A DNA stretch of 64,000 nt from contig OZ038526.1 of the NCBI GenBank assembly GCA_964036665.1, positions 21,576,001 through 21,640,000 of the forward strand. The letters are read 5' to 3'. Within the stretch, counting starts at the first letter, position 1. Every line of letters starts with the position of its first letter. Below are positions 38,001 to 51,600 of this stretch, piece after piece. Both the position numbers and the translations under genes were made by a program. The stretch is from Gordius sp. MW1. Lineage: Eukaryota; Nematomorpha; Gordioida; Gordea; Gordiidae. The notes below the pieces were generated by a model. That model saw only the letters and a list, made by a program, of their open reading frames with translations, did not search any database and was not told the origin of the DNA.

Positions 38001-41000
38001 CTTTCCTTTTAAACAGACAATCTATGTTAATAAATGTCTCTATTTTTAGCGACATATACACCTACTCTGACAAGTAAGATCTTCTGTCATAGATTTGCAT
38101 TAATCTCAACTCTTTTAGCTCGACCAAGGACGAGTATGACTATTAATCACAAATTTTGAATAATAATAAATATAAACTTTTAATCTCTAAAATTTTAATC
38201 ATTTAGCCTTCCGTGTCGAGGTGCCGAGAATATGTAAGCTTTCCTTTTAAACAGACAATCTATGTTAATAAATGTCTCTATTTTTAGCGACATATACACC
38301 TACTCTGACAAGTAAGATCTTCTGTCATATATTTGCATTAATCTCAACTCTTTTAGCTCGATCAAGGACGGGTATAACTATTAATCACAAATTTTAAATA
38401 ATAATAAATATAAACTTTTATCTTGTAAAATTTCGATCACTTAGCCTTCCGTGTCGAGGTGCCGAGAATATGTAAGCTTTCCTTTTAAACAGACAATCTA
38501 TGTTAATAAATGTCTCTATTTTTAGCGACATATACACCTACTCTGACAAGTAAGATCTTCTTTCATAGATTTGCATTAATCTCAACTCTTTTAGCTCGAC
38601 CAAGGACGAGTATGACTATTAATCACAAATTTTAAATAATAATAAATATAAACTTTTACTCTCTATAATTTTGATCAATTAGCCTTCCGTGTCGAGGTGC
38701 CGAGAATATGTAAGCTTTCCTTTTAAACAGACAATCTATGTTAATAAATGTCTCTATTTTTAGCGACATATACACCTACTATGACAAGTAAGATCTTCTG
38801 TCATAGATTTGCATTAATCTCAACTCTTTTAGCTCGTCCAAGGACGAGTATGACTATTAATCACAAATTTTAAATAATAATAAATATAAACTTTTACCTT
38901 GTAAATTTTTGATCACTTAGCCTTCCGTGTCGAGGTGCCGAGAATATGTAAGCTTTCCTTTTAAACAGACAATCTATGTTAATAAATGTCTCTATTTTTA
39001 GCGACATATACACCTACTCTGACAAGTAAGATCTTCTGTCATAGATTTGCATTAATCTCAACTCTTTTAGCTCGACCAAGGACGAGTATGACTATTAATT
39101 AAAAATTTAAAATAATAATAAATATAAACTTTTACTCTCTAAAATTTTAATCATTTAGCCTTCCGTGTCGAGGTGCCGAGAATATGTAAGCTTTCCTTTT
39201 AAACAGACAATCTATGTTAATAAATGTCTCTATTTTTAGTGACATATACACCTACTCTGACAAGTAAGATCTTCTGTCATAGATTTGCATTAATCTCAAC
39301 TCTTTTAGCTCGACCAAGGACGAGTATGACTATTAATCACAAATTTTGAATAATAATAAATATAAACTTTTAATCTCTAAAATTTTAATCATTTAGCCTT
39401 CCGTGTCGAGGTGCCGAGAATATGTAAGCTTTCCTTTTAAACAGACAATCTATGTTAATAAATGTCTCTATTTTTAGCGACATATCCACCTACTCTGACA
39501 AGTAAGATCTTCTGTCATAGATTTGCATTAATCTCAACTCTTTTAGCTCGATCAAGGACGAGTATAACTATTAATCACAAATTTTAAATAATAATAAATA
39601 TAAACTTTTATCTTGTAAAATTTCGATCACTTAGCCTTCCGTGTCGAGGTGCCGAGAATATGTAAGCTTTCCTTTTAAACAGACAGTCTATGTTAATAAA
39701 TGTCTCTATTTTTAGCGACATATACACCTACTCTGACAAGTAAGATCTTCTTTCATAGATTTGCATTAATCTCAACTCTTTTAGCTCGACCAAGGACGAG
39801 TATGACTATTAATCACAAATTTTAAATAATAATAAATATAAACTTTTACTCTCTATAATTTTGATCAATTAGCCTTCCGTGTCGAGGTGCCGAGAATATG
39901 TAAGCTTTCCTTTTAAACAGACAATCTATGTTAATAAATGTCTCTATTTTTAGCGACATATACACCTACTATGACAAGTAAGATCTTCTGTCATAGATTT
40001 GCATTAATCTCAACTCTTTTAGCTCGTCCAAGGACGAGTATGACTATTAATCACAAATTTTAAATAATAATAAATATAAACTTTTACCTTGTAAATTTTT
40101 GATCACTTAGCCTTCCGTGTCGAGGTGCCGAGAATATGTAAGCTTTCCTTTTAAACAGACAATCTATGTTAATAAATGTCTCTATTTTTAGTGACATATA
40201 CACCTACTCTGACAAGTAAGATCTTCTGTCATAGATTTGCATTAATCTCAACTCTTTTAGCTCGACCAAGGACGAGTATGACTATTAATCACAAATTTTG
40301 AATAATAATAAATATAAACTTTTAATCTCTAAAATTTTAATCATTTAGCCTTCCGTGTCGAGGTGCCGAGAATATGTAAGCTTTCCTTTTAAACAGACAA
40401 TCTATGTTAATAAATGTCTCTATTTTTAGCGACATATACACCTACTCTGACAAGTAAGATCTTCTGTCATAGATTTGCATTAATCTCAACTCTTTTAGCT
40501 CGACCAAGGACGAGTATGACTATTAATCACAAATTTTAAATAATAATAAATATAAACTTTTATCTTGTAAAATTTCGATCACTTAGCCTTCCGTGTCGAG
40601 GTGCCGAGAATATGTAAGCTTTTCTTTTAAACAGACAATCTATGTTAATAAATGTCTCTATTTTTAGCGACATATACACCTACTCTGACAAGTAAGATCT
40701 TCTGTCATAGATTTGCATTAATCCCAACTCTTTTAGCTCGTCCAAGGACGAGTATGACTAATAATCACAAATTTTAAATAATAATAAAGATAAACTTCTA
40801 CCTTGTAAAATTTTGATCACTTAGCCTTCCGTGTCGAGGTGCCGAGAATATGTAAGCTTTCCTTTTAAACAGACAATCTATGTTAATAAATGTCTCTATT
40901 TTTAGCGACATATACACCTACTCTGACAAGTAAGATCTTCTGTCATAGATTTGCATTAATCTCAACTCTTTTAGCTCGACCAAGGACGAGTATGACTTTT

Positions 41001-42637
41001 AATCACAAATTTTAAATAATAATAAATATAAACTTTTACTCTCTAAAATTTTGATCACTTAGCCTTCCGTGTCGAGGTGCCGAGAATATGTAAGCTTTCC
41101 TTTTAAACAGACAATCTATGTTAATAAATGTCTCTATTTTTAGCGACATATACACCTAGTCTGACAAGTAAGATCTTCTTTCATAGATTTGCATTAATCT
41201 CAACTCTTTTAGCTCGACCAAGGACGAGTATGACTATTAATTAAAAATTTAAAATAATAATAAATATAAACTTTTACTCTCTAAAATTTTGATCAATTAG
41301 CCTTCCGTGTCCAGGTGCCGAGAATATGTAAGCTTTCCTTTTAAACAGACAATCTATGTTAATAAATGTCTCTATTTTTAGCGACATATACACCTACTCT
41401 GACAAGTAAGATCTTCTGTCATAGATTTGCATTAATCTCAACTCTTTTAGCTCGACCAAGGACGAGTATGACTATTAATCACGAATTTTAAATAATAATA
41501 AATATAAACTTTTACCTTGTAAAATTTTGATCACTTAGCCTTCCGTGTCGAGGTGCCGAGAATATGTAAGCTTTCCTTTTAAACAGACAATCAATGTTAA
41601 TAAATGTCTCTATTTTTAGCGACATATACACCTACTCTGACAAGTAAGATCTTCTGTCATAGATTTGCATTAATCTCACCTCTTTTAGCTCGACCAAGGA
41701 CGAGTATGACTATTAATCACAAATTTTGAATAATAATAAATATAAACTTTTACTCTCTAAAATTTTGATCACTTAGCCTTCCGTGTCGAGGTACCGAGAA
41801 TATGTAAGCTTTTCTTTTAAACAGACAATCTATGTTAATAAATGTCTCTATTTTTAGCGACATATACACCTACTCGGACAAGTAAGATCTTCTGTCATAG
41901 ATTTGCATTAATCCCAACTCTTTTAGCTCGTCCAAGGACGAGTATGACTAATAATCACAAATTTTAAATAATAATAAATATAAACTTTTACCTTGTAAAA
42001 TTTTGATCACTTAGCCTTCCGTGTCGAGGTGCCGAGAATATGTAAGCTTTCCTTTTAAACAGACAATCTATGTTAACAAATGTCTCTATTTTTAGCGACA
42101 TATACACCTACTCTGACAAGTAAGATCTTCTGTCATAGATTTGCATTAATCCCAACTCTTTTAGCTCGACCAAGGACGAGTATGACTTTTAATCACAAAT
42201 TTTAAATAATAATAAATATAAACTTTTACTCTCTAAAATTTTGATCACTTAGCCTTCCGTGTCGAGGTGCCGAGAATATGTAAGCTTTCCTTTTAAACAG
42301 ACAATCTATGTTAATAAATGTCTGTATTTTTAGCGACATATACACCTACTCTGACAAGTAAGATCTTCTGTCATAGATTTGCATTAATCTCATCTCTTTT
42401 AGCTCGACCAAGGACGAGTATGACTATTAATCACAAATTTTAAATAATAATAAATATAAACTTTTACTCTCTAAAATTTTGATCAATTAGCCTTCCGTGT
42501 CGAGGTGCCGAGAATATGTAAGCTTTCCTTTTACACAGACAATCTATGTTAATAAATGTCTCTATTTTTAGCGACATATACACCTACTCTGACAAGTAAG
42601 ATCTTCTGTCATAGATTTGCATTAATCTCAACTCTTT
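35013..42637 (+). repeat. 21-monomer (4998-bp) repeat pair
   Basis: The stretch 35013-37639 matches 40011-42637 at an offset of exactly 4998 bp (21 x 238). Checked landmarks are aaagataaac (35790/40788), gtccagg (36311/41309) and ctcggacaag (36875/41873). The second copy has derived changes: cttctacc near 40797, gttaacaaat near 42073, and private acgaatttt near 41481 and ttacacag near 42531. Confidence 0.85.
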
Positions 42638-45600
42638 GAGCTCGACCAAGGACGAGTATGACTATTAATCACAAATTTTAAATAATAATAACTATAAACT
42701 TTTACTCTCTATAATTTTGATCAATTAGCCTTCCGTGTCGAGGTGCCGAGAATATGTAAGCTTTCCTTTTAAACAGACAATCTATGTTTATAAATTTCTC
42801 TATTTTTAGCGACATATACACCTACTCTGACAAGTAAGATCTTCTGTCATATATTTGCATTAATCTCAACTCTTTTAGCTCGATCAAGGACGAGTATAAC
42901 TATTAATCACAAATTTTAAATAATAATAAATATAAACTTTTATCTTGTAAAATTTCGATCACTTAGCCTTCCGTGTCGAGGTGCCGAGAATATGTAAGCT
43001 TTCCTTTTAAACAGACAATCTATGTTAATAAATGTCTCTATTTTTAGCGACATATACACCTACTCTGACAAGTAAGATCTTCTGTCATAGATTTGCATTA
43101 ATCTCAACTCTTTTAGCTCGACCAAGGACGAGTATGACTATTAATTAAAAATTTAAAATAATAATAAATATAAACTTTTACTCTCTAAAATTTTAATCAT
43201 TTAGCCTTCCGTGTCGAGGTGCCGAGAATATGTAAGCTTTCCTTTTAAACAGACAATCTATGTTAATAAATGTCTCTATTTTTAGCGACATATACACCTA
43301 CTCTGACAAGTAAGATCTTCTGTCATAGATTTGCATTAATCTCAACTCTTTTAGCTCGACCAAGGACGAGTATGACTATTAATTAAAAATTTAAAATAAT
43401 AATAAATATAAACTTTTACTCTCTAAAATTTTAATCATTTAGCCTTCCGTGTCGAGGTGCCGAGAATATGTAAGCTTTCCTTTTAAACAGACAATCTATG
43501 TTAATAAATGTCTCTATTTTTAGCGACATATACACCTACTCTGACAAGTAAGATCTTCTGTCATAGATTTGCATTAATCTCAACTCTTTTAGCTCGACCA
43601 AGGACGAGTATGACTATTAATTAAAAATTTAAAATAATAATAAATATAAACTTTTACTCTCTAAAATTTTGATCACTTAGCCTTCCGTGTCGAGGTGCCG
43701 AGAATATGTAAGCTTTCCTTTTAAACAGACAATCTATGTTAATAAATGTCTCTATTTTTAGCGACATATACACCTACTCTGACAAGTAAGATCTTCTTTC
43801 ATAGATTTGCATTAATCTCAACTCTTTTAGCTCGACCAAGGACGAGTATGACTATTAATCACAAATTTTAAATAATAATAAATATAAACTTTTACTCTCT
43901 ATAATTTTGATCAATTAGCCTTCCGTGTCGAGGTGCCGAGAATATGTAAGCTTTCCTTTTAAACAGACAATCTATGTTAATAAATGTCTCTATTTTTAGC
44001 GACATATACACCTACTATGACAAGTAAGATCTTCTGTCATAGATTTGCATTAATCTCAACTCTTTTAGCTCGTCCAAGGACGAGTATGACTATTAATCAC
44101 AAATTTTAAATAATAATAAATATAAACTTTTACCTTGTAAATTTTTGATCACTTAGCCTTCCGTGTCGAGGTGCCGAGAATATGTAAGCTTTCCTTTTAA
44201 ACAGACAATCTATGTTAATAAATGTCTCTATTTTTAGCGACATATACACCTACTCTGACAAGTAAGATCTTCTGTCATAGATTTGCATTAATCTCAACTC
44301 TTTTAGCTCGACCAAGGACGAGTATGACTATTAATCACAAATTTTAAATAATAATAAATATAAACTTTTACTCTCTAAAATTTTAATCATTTAGCCTTCC
44401 GTGTCGAGGTGCCGAGAATATGTAAGCTTTCCTTTTAAACAGACAATCTATGTTAATAAATGTCTCTATTTTTAGTGACATATACACCTACTCTGACAAG
44501 TAAAATTTTCTGTCATAGATTTGCATTAATCCCAACTCTTTTAGCTCGACCAAGGACGAGTATGACTATTAATCACAAATTTTGAATAATAATAAATATA
44601 AACTTTTAATCTCTAAAATTTTAATCATTTAGCCTTCCGTGTCGAGGTGCCGAGAATATGTAAGCTTTCCTTTTAAACAGACAATCTATGTTAATAAATG
44701 TCTCTATTTTTAGCGACATATCCACCTACTCTGACAAGTAAGATCTTCTGTCATAGATTTGCATTAATCTCAACTCTTTTAGCTCAATCAAGGACGAGTA
44801 TAACTATTAATCACAAATTTTAAATAATAATAAATATAAACTTTTATCTTGTAAAATTTCGATCACTTAGCCTTCCGTGTCGAGGTGCCGAGAATATGTA
44901 AGCTTTCCTTTTAAACAGACAGTCTATGTTAATAAATGTCTCTATTTTTAGCGACATATACACCTACTCTGACAAGTAAGATCTTCTTTCATAGATTTGC
45001 ATTAATCTCAACTCTTTTAGCTCGACCAAGGACGAGTATGACTATTAATCACAAATTTTAAATAATAATAAATATAAACTTTTACTCTCTATAATTTTGA
45101 TCAATTAGCCTTCCGTGTCGAGGTGCCGAGAATATGTAAGCTTTCCTTTTAAACAGACAATCTATGTTAATAAATGTCTCTATTTTTAGCGACATATACA
45201 CCTACTATGACAAGTAAGATCTTCTGTCATAGATTTGCATTAATCTCAACTCTTTTAGCTCGTCCAAGGACGAGTATGACTATTAATCACAAATTTTAAA
45301 TAATAATAAATATAAACTTTTACCTTGTAAATTTTTGATCACTTAGCCTTCCGTGTCGAGGTGCCGAGAATATGTAAGCTTTCCTTTTAAACAGACAATC
45401 TATGTTAATAAATGTCTCTATTTTTAGTGACATATACACCTACTCTGACAAGTAAGATCTTCTGTCATAGATTTGCATTAATCTCAACTCTTTTAGCTCG
45501 ACCAAGGACGAGTATGACTATTAATCACAAATTTTGAATAATAATAAATATAAACTTTTAATCTCTAAAATTTTAATCATTTAGCCTTCCGTGTCGAGGT

Positions 45601-48600
45601 GCCGAGAATATGTAAGCTTTCCTTTTAAACAGACAATCTATGTTAATAAATGTCTCTATTTTTAGCGACATATACACCTACTCTGACAAGTAAGATCTTC
45701 TGTCATAGATTTGCATTAATCTCAACTCTTTTAGCTCGACCAAGGACGAGTATGACTATTAATCACAAATTTTAAATAATAATAAATATAAACTTTTATC
45801 TTGTAAAATTTCGATCACTTAGCCTTCCGTGTCGAGGTGCCGAGAATATGTAAGCTTTTCTTTTAAACAGACAATCTATGTTAATAAATGTCTCTATTTT
45901 TAGCGACATATACACCTACTCTGACAAGTAAGATCTTCTGTCATAGATTTGCATTAATCCCAACTCTTTTAGCTCGTCCAAGGACGAGTATGACTAATAA
46001 TCACAAATTTTAAATAATAATAAAGATAAACTTCTACCTTGTAAAATTTTGATCACTTAGCCTTCCGTGTCGAGGTGCCGAGAATATGTAAGCTTTCCTT
46101 TTAAACAGACAATCTATGTTAATAAATGTCTCTATTTTTAGCGACATATACACCTACTCTGACAAGTAAGATCTTCTGTCATAGATTTGCATTAATCTCA
46201 ACTCTTTTAGCTCGACCAAGGACGAGTATGACTTTTAATCACAAATTTTAAATAATAATAAATATAAACTTTTACTCTCTAAAATTTTGATCACTTAGCC
46301 TTCCGTGTCGAGGTGCCGAGAATATGTAAGCTTTCCTTTTAAACAGACAATCTATGTTAATAAATGTCTCTATTTTTAGCGACATATACACCTAGTCTGA
46401 CAAGTAAGATCTTCTTTCATAGATTTGCATTAATCTCAACTCTTTTAGCTCGACCAAGGACGAGTATGACTATTAATTAAAAATTTAAAATAATAATAAA
46501 TATAAACTTTTACTCTCTAAAATTTTGATCAATTAGCCTTCCGTGTCCAGGTGCTGAGAATATGTAAGCTTTCCTTTTAAACAGACAATCTATGTTAATA
46601 AATGTCTCTATTTTTAGCGACATATACACCTACTCTGACAAGTAAGATCTTCTGTCATAGATTTGCATTAATCTCAACTCTTTTAGCTCGACCAAGGACG
46701 AGTATGACTATTAATCACAAATTTTAAATAATAATAAATATAAACTTTTACCTTGTAAAATTTTGATCACTTAGCCTTCCGTGTCGAGGTGCCGAGAATA
46801 TGTAAGGTTTCCTTTTAAACAGACAATCAATGTTAATAAATGTCTCTATTTTTAGCGACATATACACCTACTCTGACAAGTAAGATCTTCTGTCATAGAT
46901 TTGCATTAATCTCACCTCTTTTAGCTCGACCAAGGACGAGTATGACTATTAATCACAAATTTTGAATAATAATAAATATAAACTTTTACTCTCTAAAATT
47001 TTGATCACTTAGCCTTCCGTGTCGAGGTACCGAGAATATGTAAGCTTTTCTTTTAAACAGACAATCTATGTTAATAAATGTCTCTATTTTTAGCGACATA
47101 TACACCTACTCGGACAAGTAAGATCTTCTGTCATAGATTTGCATTAATCCCAACTCTTTTAGCTCGTCCAAGGACGAGTATGACTAATAATCACAAATTT
47201 TAAATAATAATAAATATAAACTTTTACCTTGTAAAATTTTGATCACTTAGCCTTCCGTGTCGAGGTGCCGAGAATATGTAAGCTTTCCTTTTAAACAGAC
47301 AATCTATGTTAACAAATGTCTCTATTTTTAGCGACATATACACCTACTCTGACAAGTAAGATCTTCTGTCATAGATTTGCATTAATCCCAACTCTTTTAG
47401 CTCGACCAAGGACGAGTATGACTTTTAATCACAAATTTTAAATAATAATAAATATAAACTTTTACTCTCTAAAATTTTGATCACTTAGCCTTCCGTGTCG
47501 AGGTGCCGAGAATATGTAAGCTTTCCTTTTAAACAGACAATCTATGTTAATAAATGTCTGTATTTTTAGCGACATATACACCTACTCTGACAAGTAAGAT
47601 CTTCTGTCATAGATTTGCATTAATCTCATCTCTTTTAGCTCGACCAAGGACGAGTATGACTATTAATCACAAATTTTAAATAATAATAAATATAAACTTT
47701 TACTCTCTAAAATTTTGATCAATTAGCCTTCCGTGTCGAGGTGCCGAGAATATGTAAGCTTTCCTTTTAAACAGACAATCTATGTTAATAAATGTCTCTA
47801 TTTTTAGCGACATATACACCTACTCTGACAAGTAAGATCTTCTGTCATAGATTTGCATTAATCTCAACTCTTTGAGCTCGACCAAGGACGAGTATGACTA
47901 TTAATCACAAATTTTAAATAATAATAACTATAAACTTTTACTCTCTATAATTTTGATCAATTAGCCTTCCGTGTCGAGGTGCCGAGAATATGTAAGCTTT
48001 CCTTTTAAACAGACAATCTATGTTTATAAATTTCTCTATTTTTAGCGACATATACACCTACTCTGACAAGTAAGATCTTCTGTCATATATTTGCATTAAT
48101 CTCAACTCTTTTAGCTCGATCAAGGACGAGTATAACTATTAATCACAAATTTTAAATAATAATAAATATAAACTTTTATCTTGTAAAATTTCGATCACTT
48201 AGCCTTCCGTGTCGAGGTGCCGAGAATATGTAAGCTTTCCTTTTAAACAGACAATCTATGTTAATAAATGTCTCTATTTTTAGCGACATATACACCTACT
48301 CTGACAAGTAAGATCTTCTGTCATAGATTTGCATTAATCTCAACTCTTTTAGCTCGACCAAGGACGAGTATGACTATTAATTAAAAATTTAAAATAATAA
48401 TAAATATAAACTTTTACTCTCTAAAATTTTAATCATTTAGCCTTCCGTGTCGAGGTGCCGAGAATATGTAAGCTTTCCTTTTAAACAGACAATCTATGTT
48501 AATAAATGTCTCTATTTTTAGCGACATATACACCTACTCTGACAAGTAAGATCTTCTGTCATAGATTTGCATTAATCTCAACTCTTTTAGCTCGACCAAG

Positions 48601-48619
48601 GACGAGTATGACTATTAAT
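38435..48619 (+). repeat. 22-monomer (5236-bp) repeat pair
   Basis: The stretch 38435-43383 matches 43671-48619 at an offset of exactly 5236 bp (22 x 238). Landmarks are catatccacc (39481/44717), acagtctatg, aaagataaac (40788/46024), gtccagg (41309/46545), ctcggacaag (41873/47109) and tttgagctcg (near 42635/47871). A cluster of differences at about 39.1-39.3 kb versus 44.34-44.53 kb (ttaattaaaa against ttaatcacaa; aagatctt against aaaatttt) looks like replacement of about one monomer by conversion. The 287 bp between the copies is made of ttaattaaaaattt-type monomers. Confidence 0.85.
43141..43857 (+). repeat. Three consecutive ttaattaaaaattt-type monomers
   Basis: The variant ttaattaaaaatttaaaata occurs in three successive monomers, starting near 43141, 43379 and 43617. 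Elsewhere it occurs singly or as an occasional neighbouring pair. The third is a hybrid: its first part is of this type and its later part (gatcacttagcc) belongs to another type. The switch coincides with the breakpoint near 43670 used by two larger duplications. Confidence 0.75.
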
Positions 48620-51600
48620 CACAAATTTTGAATAATAATAAATATAAACTTTTAATCTCTAAAATTTTAATCATTTAGCCTTCCGTGTCGAGGTGCCGAG
48701 AATATGTAAGCTTTCCTTTTAAACAGACAATCTATGTTAATAAATGTCTCTATTTTTAGCGACATATACACCTACTCTGACAAGTAAGATCTTCTGTCAT
48801 ATATTTGCATTAATCTCAACTCTTTTAGCTCGATCAAGGACGAGTATAACTATTAATCACAAATTTTAAATAATAATAAATATAAACTTTTATCTTGTAA
48901 AATTTCGATCACTTAGCCTTCCGTGTCGAGGTGCCGAGAATATGTAAGCTTTCCTTTTAAACAGACAATCTATGTTAATAAATGTCTCTATTTTTAGCGA
49001 CATATACACCTACTCTGACAAGTAAGATCTTCTTTCATAGATTTGCATTAATCTCAACTCTTTGAGCTCGACCAAGGACGAGTATGACTATTAATCACAA
49101 ATTTTAAATAATAATAACTATAAACTTTTACTCTCTATAATTTTGATCAATTAGCCTTCCGTGTCGAGGTGCCGAGAATATGTAAGCTTTCCTTTTAAAC
49201 AGACAATCTATGTTTATAAATTTCTCTATTTTTAGCGACATATACACCTACTCTGACAAGTAAGATCTTCTTTCATAGTTTTGCATTAATCTCAACTCTT
49301 GTAGCTCGACCAAGGACGAGTATGACTATAAATCACAAATTTTAAATAATAATAAATATAAACTTTTACCTTGTAAAATTTTGATCACTTAGCCTACCGT
49401 GTCGAGGTGCCTAGAATATGTAAGCTTTCCTTTTAAACAGACAATCTATGTTAATAAATGTCTCTATTTTTAGCGACATATACACCTACTCTGACAAGTA
49501 AGATCTTCTGTCATAGATTTGCATTAATCTCAACTCTTTTAGCTCGACCAAGGACGAGTATGACTTTTAATCACAAATTTTAAATAATAATAAATATAAA
49601 CTTTTACTCTTTAAAATTTTGATCACTTAGCCTTCCGTGTCGAGGTGCCGAGAATATGTAAGCTTTCCTTTTAAACAGACAATCTATGTTAATAAATGTC
49701 TGTATTTTTAGCGACATATACACCTACTCTGACAAGTAAGATCTTCTGTCATAGATTTGCATTAATCTCATCTCTTTTAGCTCGACCAAGGACGAGTATG
49801 ACTATTAATCACAAATTTTAAATAATAATAAATATAAACTTTTACCTTGTAAAATTTTGATCACTTAGCCTTCCGTGTCGAGGTGCCGAGAATATGTAAG
49901 CTTTCCTTTTAAACAGACAATCTATGTTAATAAATGTCTCTATTTTTAGCGACATATACACCTACTCTGACAAGTAAGATCTTCTGTCATAGATTTGCAT
50001 TAATCTCAACTCTTTTAGCTCGACCAAGGACGAGTATGACTTTTAATCACAAATTTTAAATAATAATAAATATAAACTTTTACTCTCTAAAATTTTGATC
50101 ACTTAGCCTTCCGTGTCGAGGTGCCGAGAATATGTAAGCTTTCCTTTTAAACAGACAATCTATGTTAATAAATGTCTCTATTTTTAGCGACATATACACC
50201 TACTCTGACAAGTAAGATCTTCTGTCATAGATTTGCATTAATCTCAACTCTTTTAGCTCGACCAAGGACGAGTATGACTATTAATCACAAATTTTGAATA
50301 ATAATAAATATAAACTTTTAATCTCTAAAATTTTAATCATTTAGCCTTCCGTGTCGAGGTGCCGAGAATATGTAAGCTTTCCTTTTAAACAGACAATCTA
50401 TGTTAATAAATGTCTCTATTTTTAGCGACATATACACCTACTCTGACAAGTAAGATCTTCTGTCATAGATTTGCATTAATCTCAACTCTTTTAGCTCGAC
50501 CAAGGACGAGTATGACTATTAATCACAAATTTTAAATAATAATAAATATAAACTTTTACTCTCTATAATTTTGATCAATTAGCCTTCCGTGTCGAGGTGC
50601 CGAGAATATGTAAGCTTTCCTTTTAAACAGACAATCTATGTTAATAAATGTCTCTATTTTTAGCGACATATACACCTACTATGACAAGTAAGATCTTCTG
50701 TCATAGATTTGCATTAATCTCAACTCTTTTAGCTCGTCCAAGGACGAGTATGACTATTAATCACAAATTTTAAATAATAATAAATATAAACTTTTACCTT
50801 GTAAATTTTTGATCACTTAGCCTTCCGTGTCGAGGTGCCGAGAATATGTAAGCTTTCCTTTTAAACAGACAATCTATGTTAATAAATGTCTCTATTTTTA
50901 GCGACATATACACCTACTCTGACAAGTAAGATCTTCTGTCATAGATTTGCATTAATCTCAACTCTTTTAGCTCGACCAAGGACGAGTATGACTATTAATC
51001 ACAAATTTTAAATAATAATAAATATAAACTTTTACTCTCTAAAATTTTAATCATTTAGCCTTCCGTGTCGAGGTGCCGAGAATATGTAAGCTTTCCTTTT
51101 AAACAGACAATCTATGTTAATAAATGTCTCTATTTTTAGTGACATATACACCTACTCTGACAAGTAAAATTTTCTGTCATAGATTTGCATTAATCCCAAC
51201 TCTTTTAGCTCGACCAAGGACGAGTATGACTATTAATCACAAATTTTGAATAATAATAAATATAAACTTTTAATCTCTAAAATTTTAATCATTTAGCCTT
51301 CCGTGTCGAGGTGCCGAGAATATGTAAGCTTTCCTTTTAAACAGACAATCTATGTTAATAAATGTCTCTATTTTTAGCGACATATCCACCTACTCTGACA
51401 AGTAAGATCTTCTGTCATAGATTTGCATTAATCTCAACTCTTTTAGCTCGATCAAGGACGAGTATAACTATTAATCACAAATTTTAAATAATAATAAATA
51501 TAAACTTTTATCTTGTAAAATTTCGATCACTTAGCCTTCCGTGTCGAGGTGCCGAGAATATGTAAGCTTTCCTTTTAAACAGACAGTCTATGTTAATAAA

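Larger units (their letters stand above)
28983..50223 (+). repeat. Right higher-order block (R), expanded counterpart of L
   Basis: The block is colinear with the left block but about 21.2 kb instead of 11.9 kb. The extra length comes from internal duplications at exact monomer multiples: 20- and 11-monomer steps (aaagataaac at 28412, 33172, 35790), then 21 (4998 bp, to 40788) and 22 monomers (5236 bp, to 46024). It is the source of the copies further right. Private single-base markers such as agctctacc (near 37884) and acgggtataac (near 38371) show that it has also diverged slightly by itself. Confidence 0.75.
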
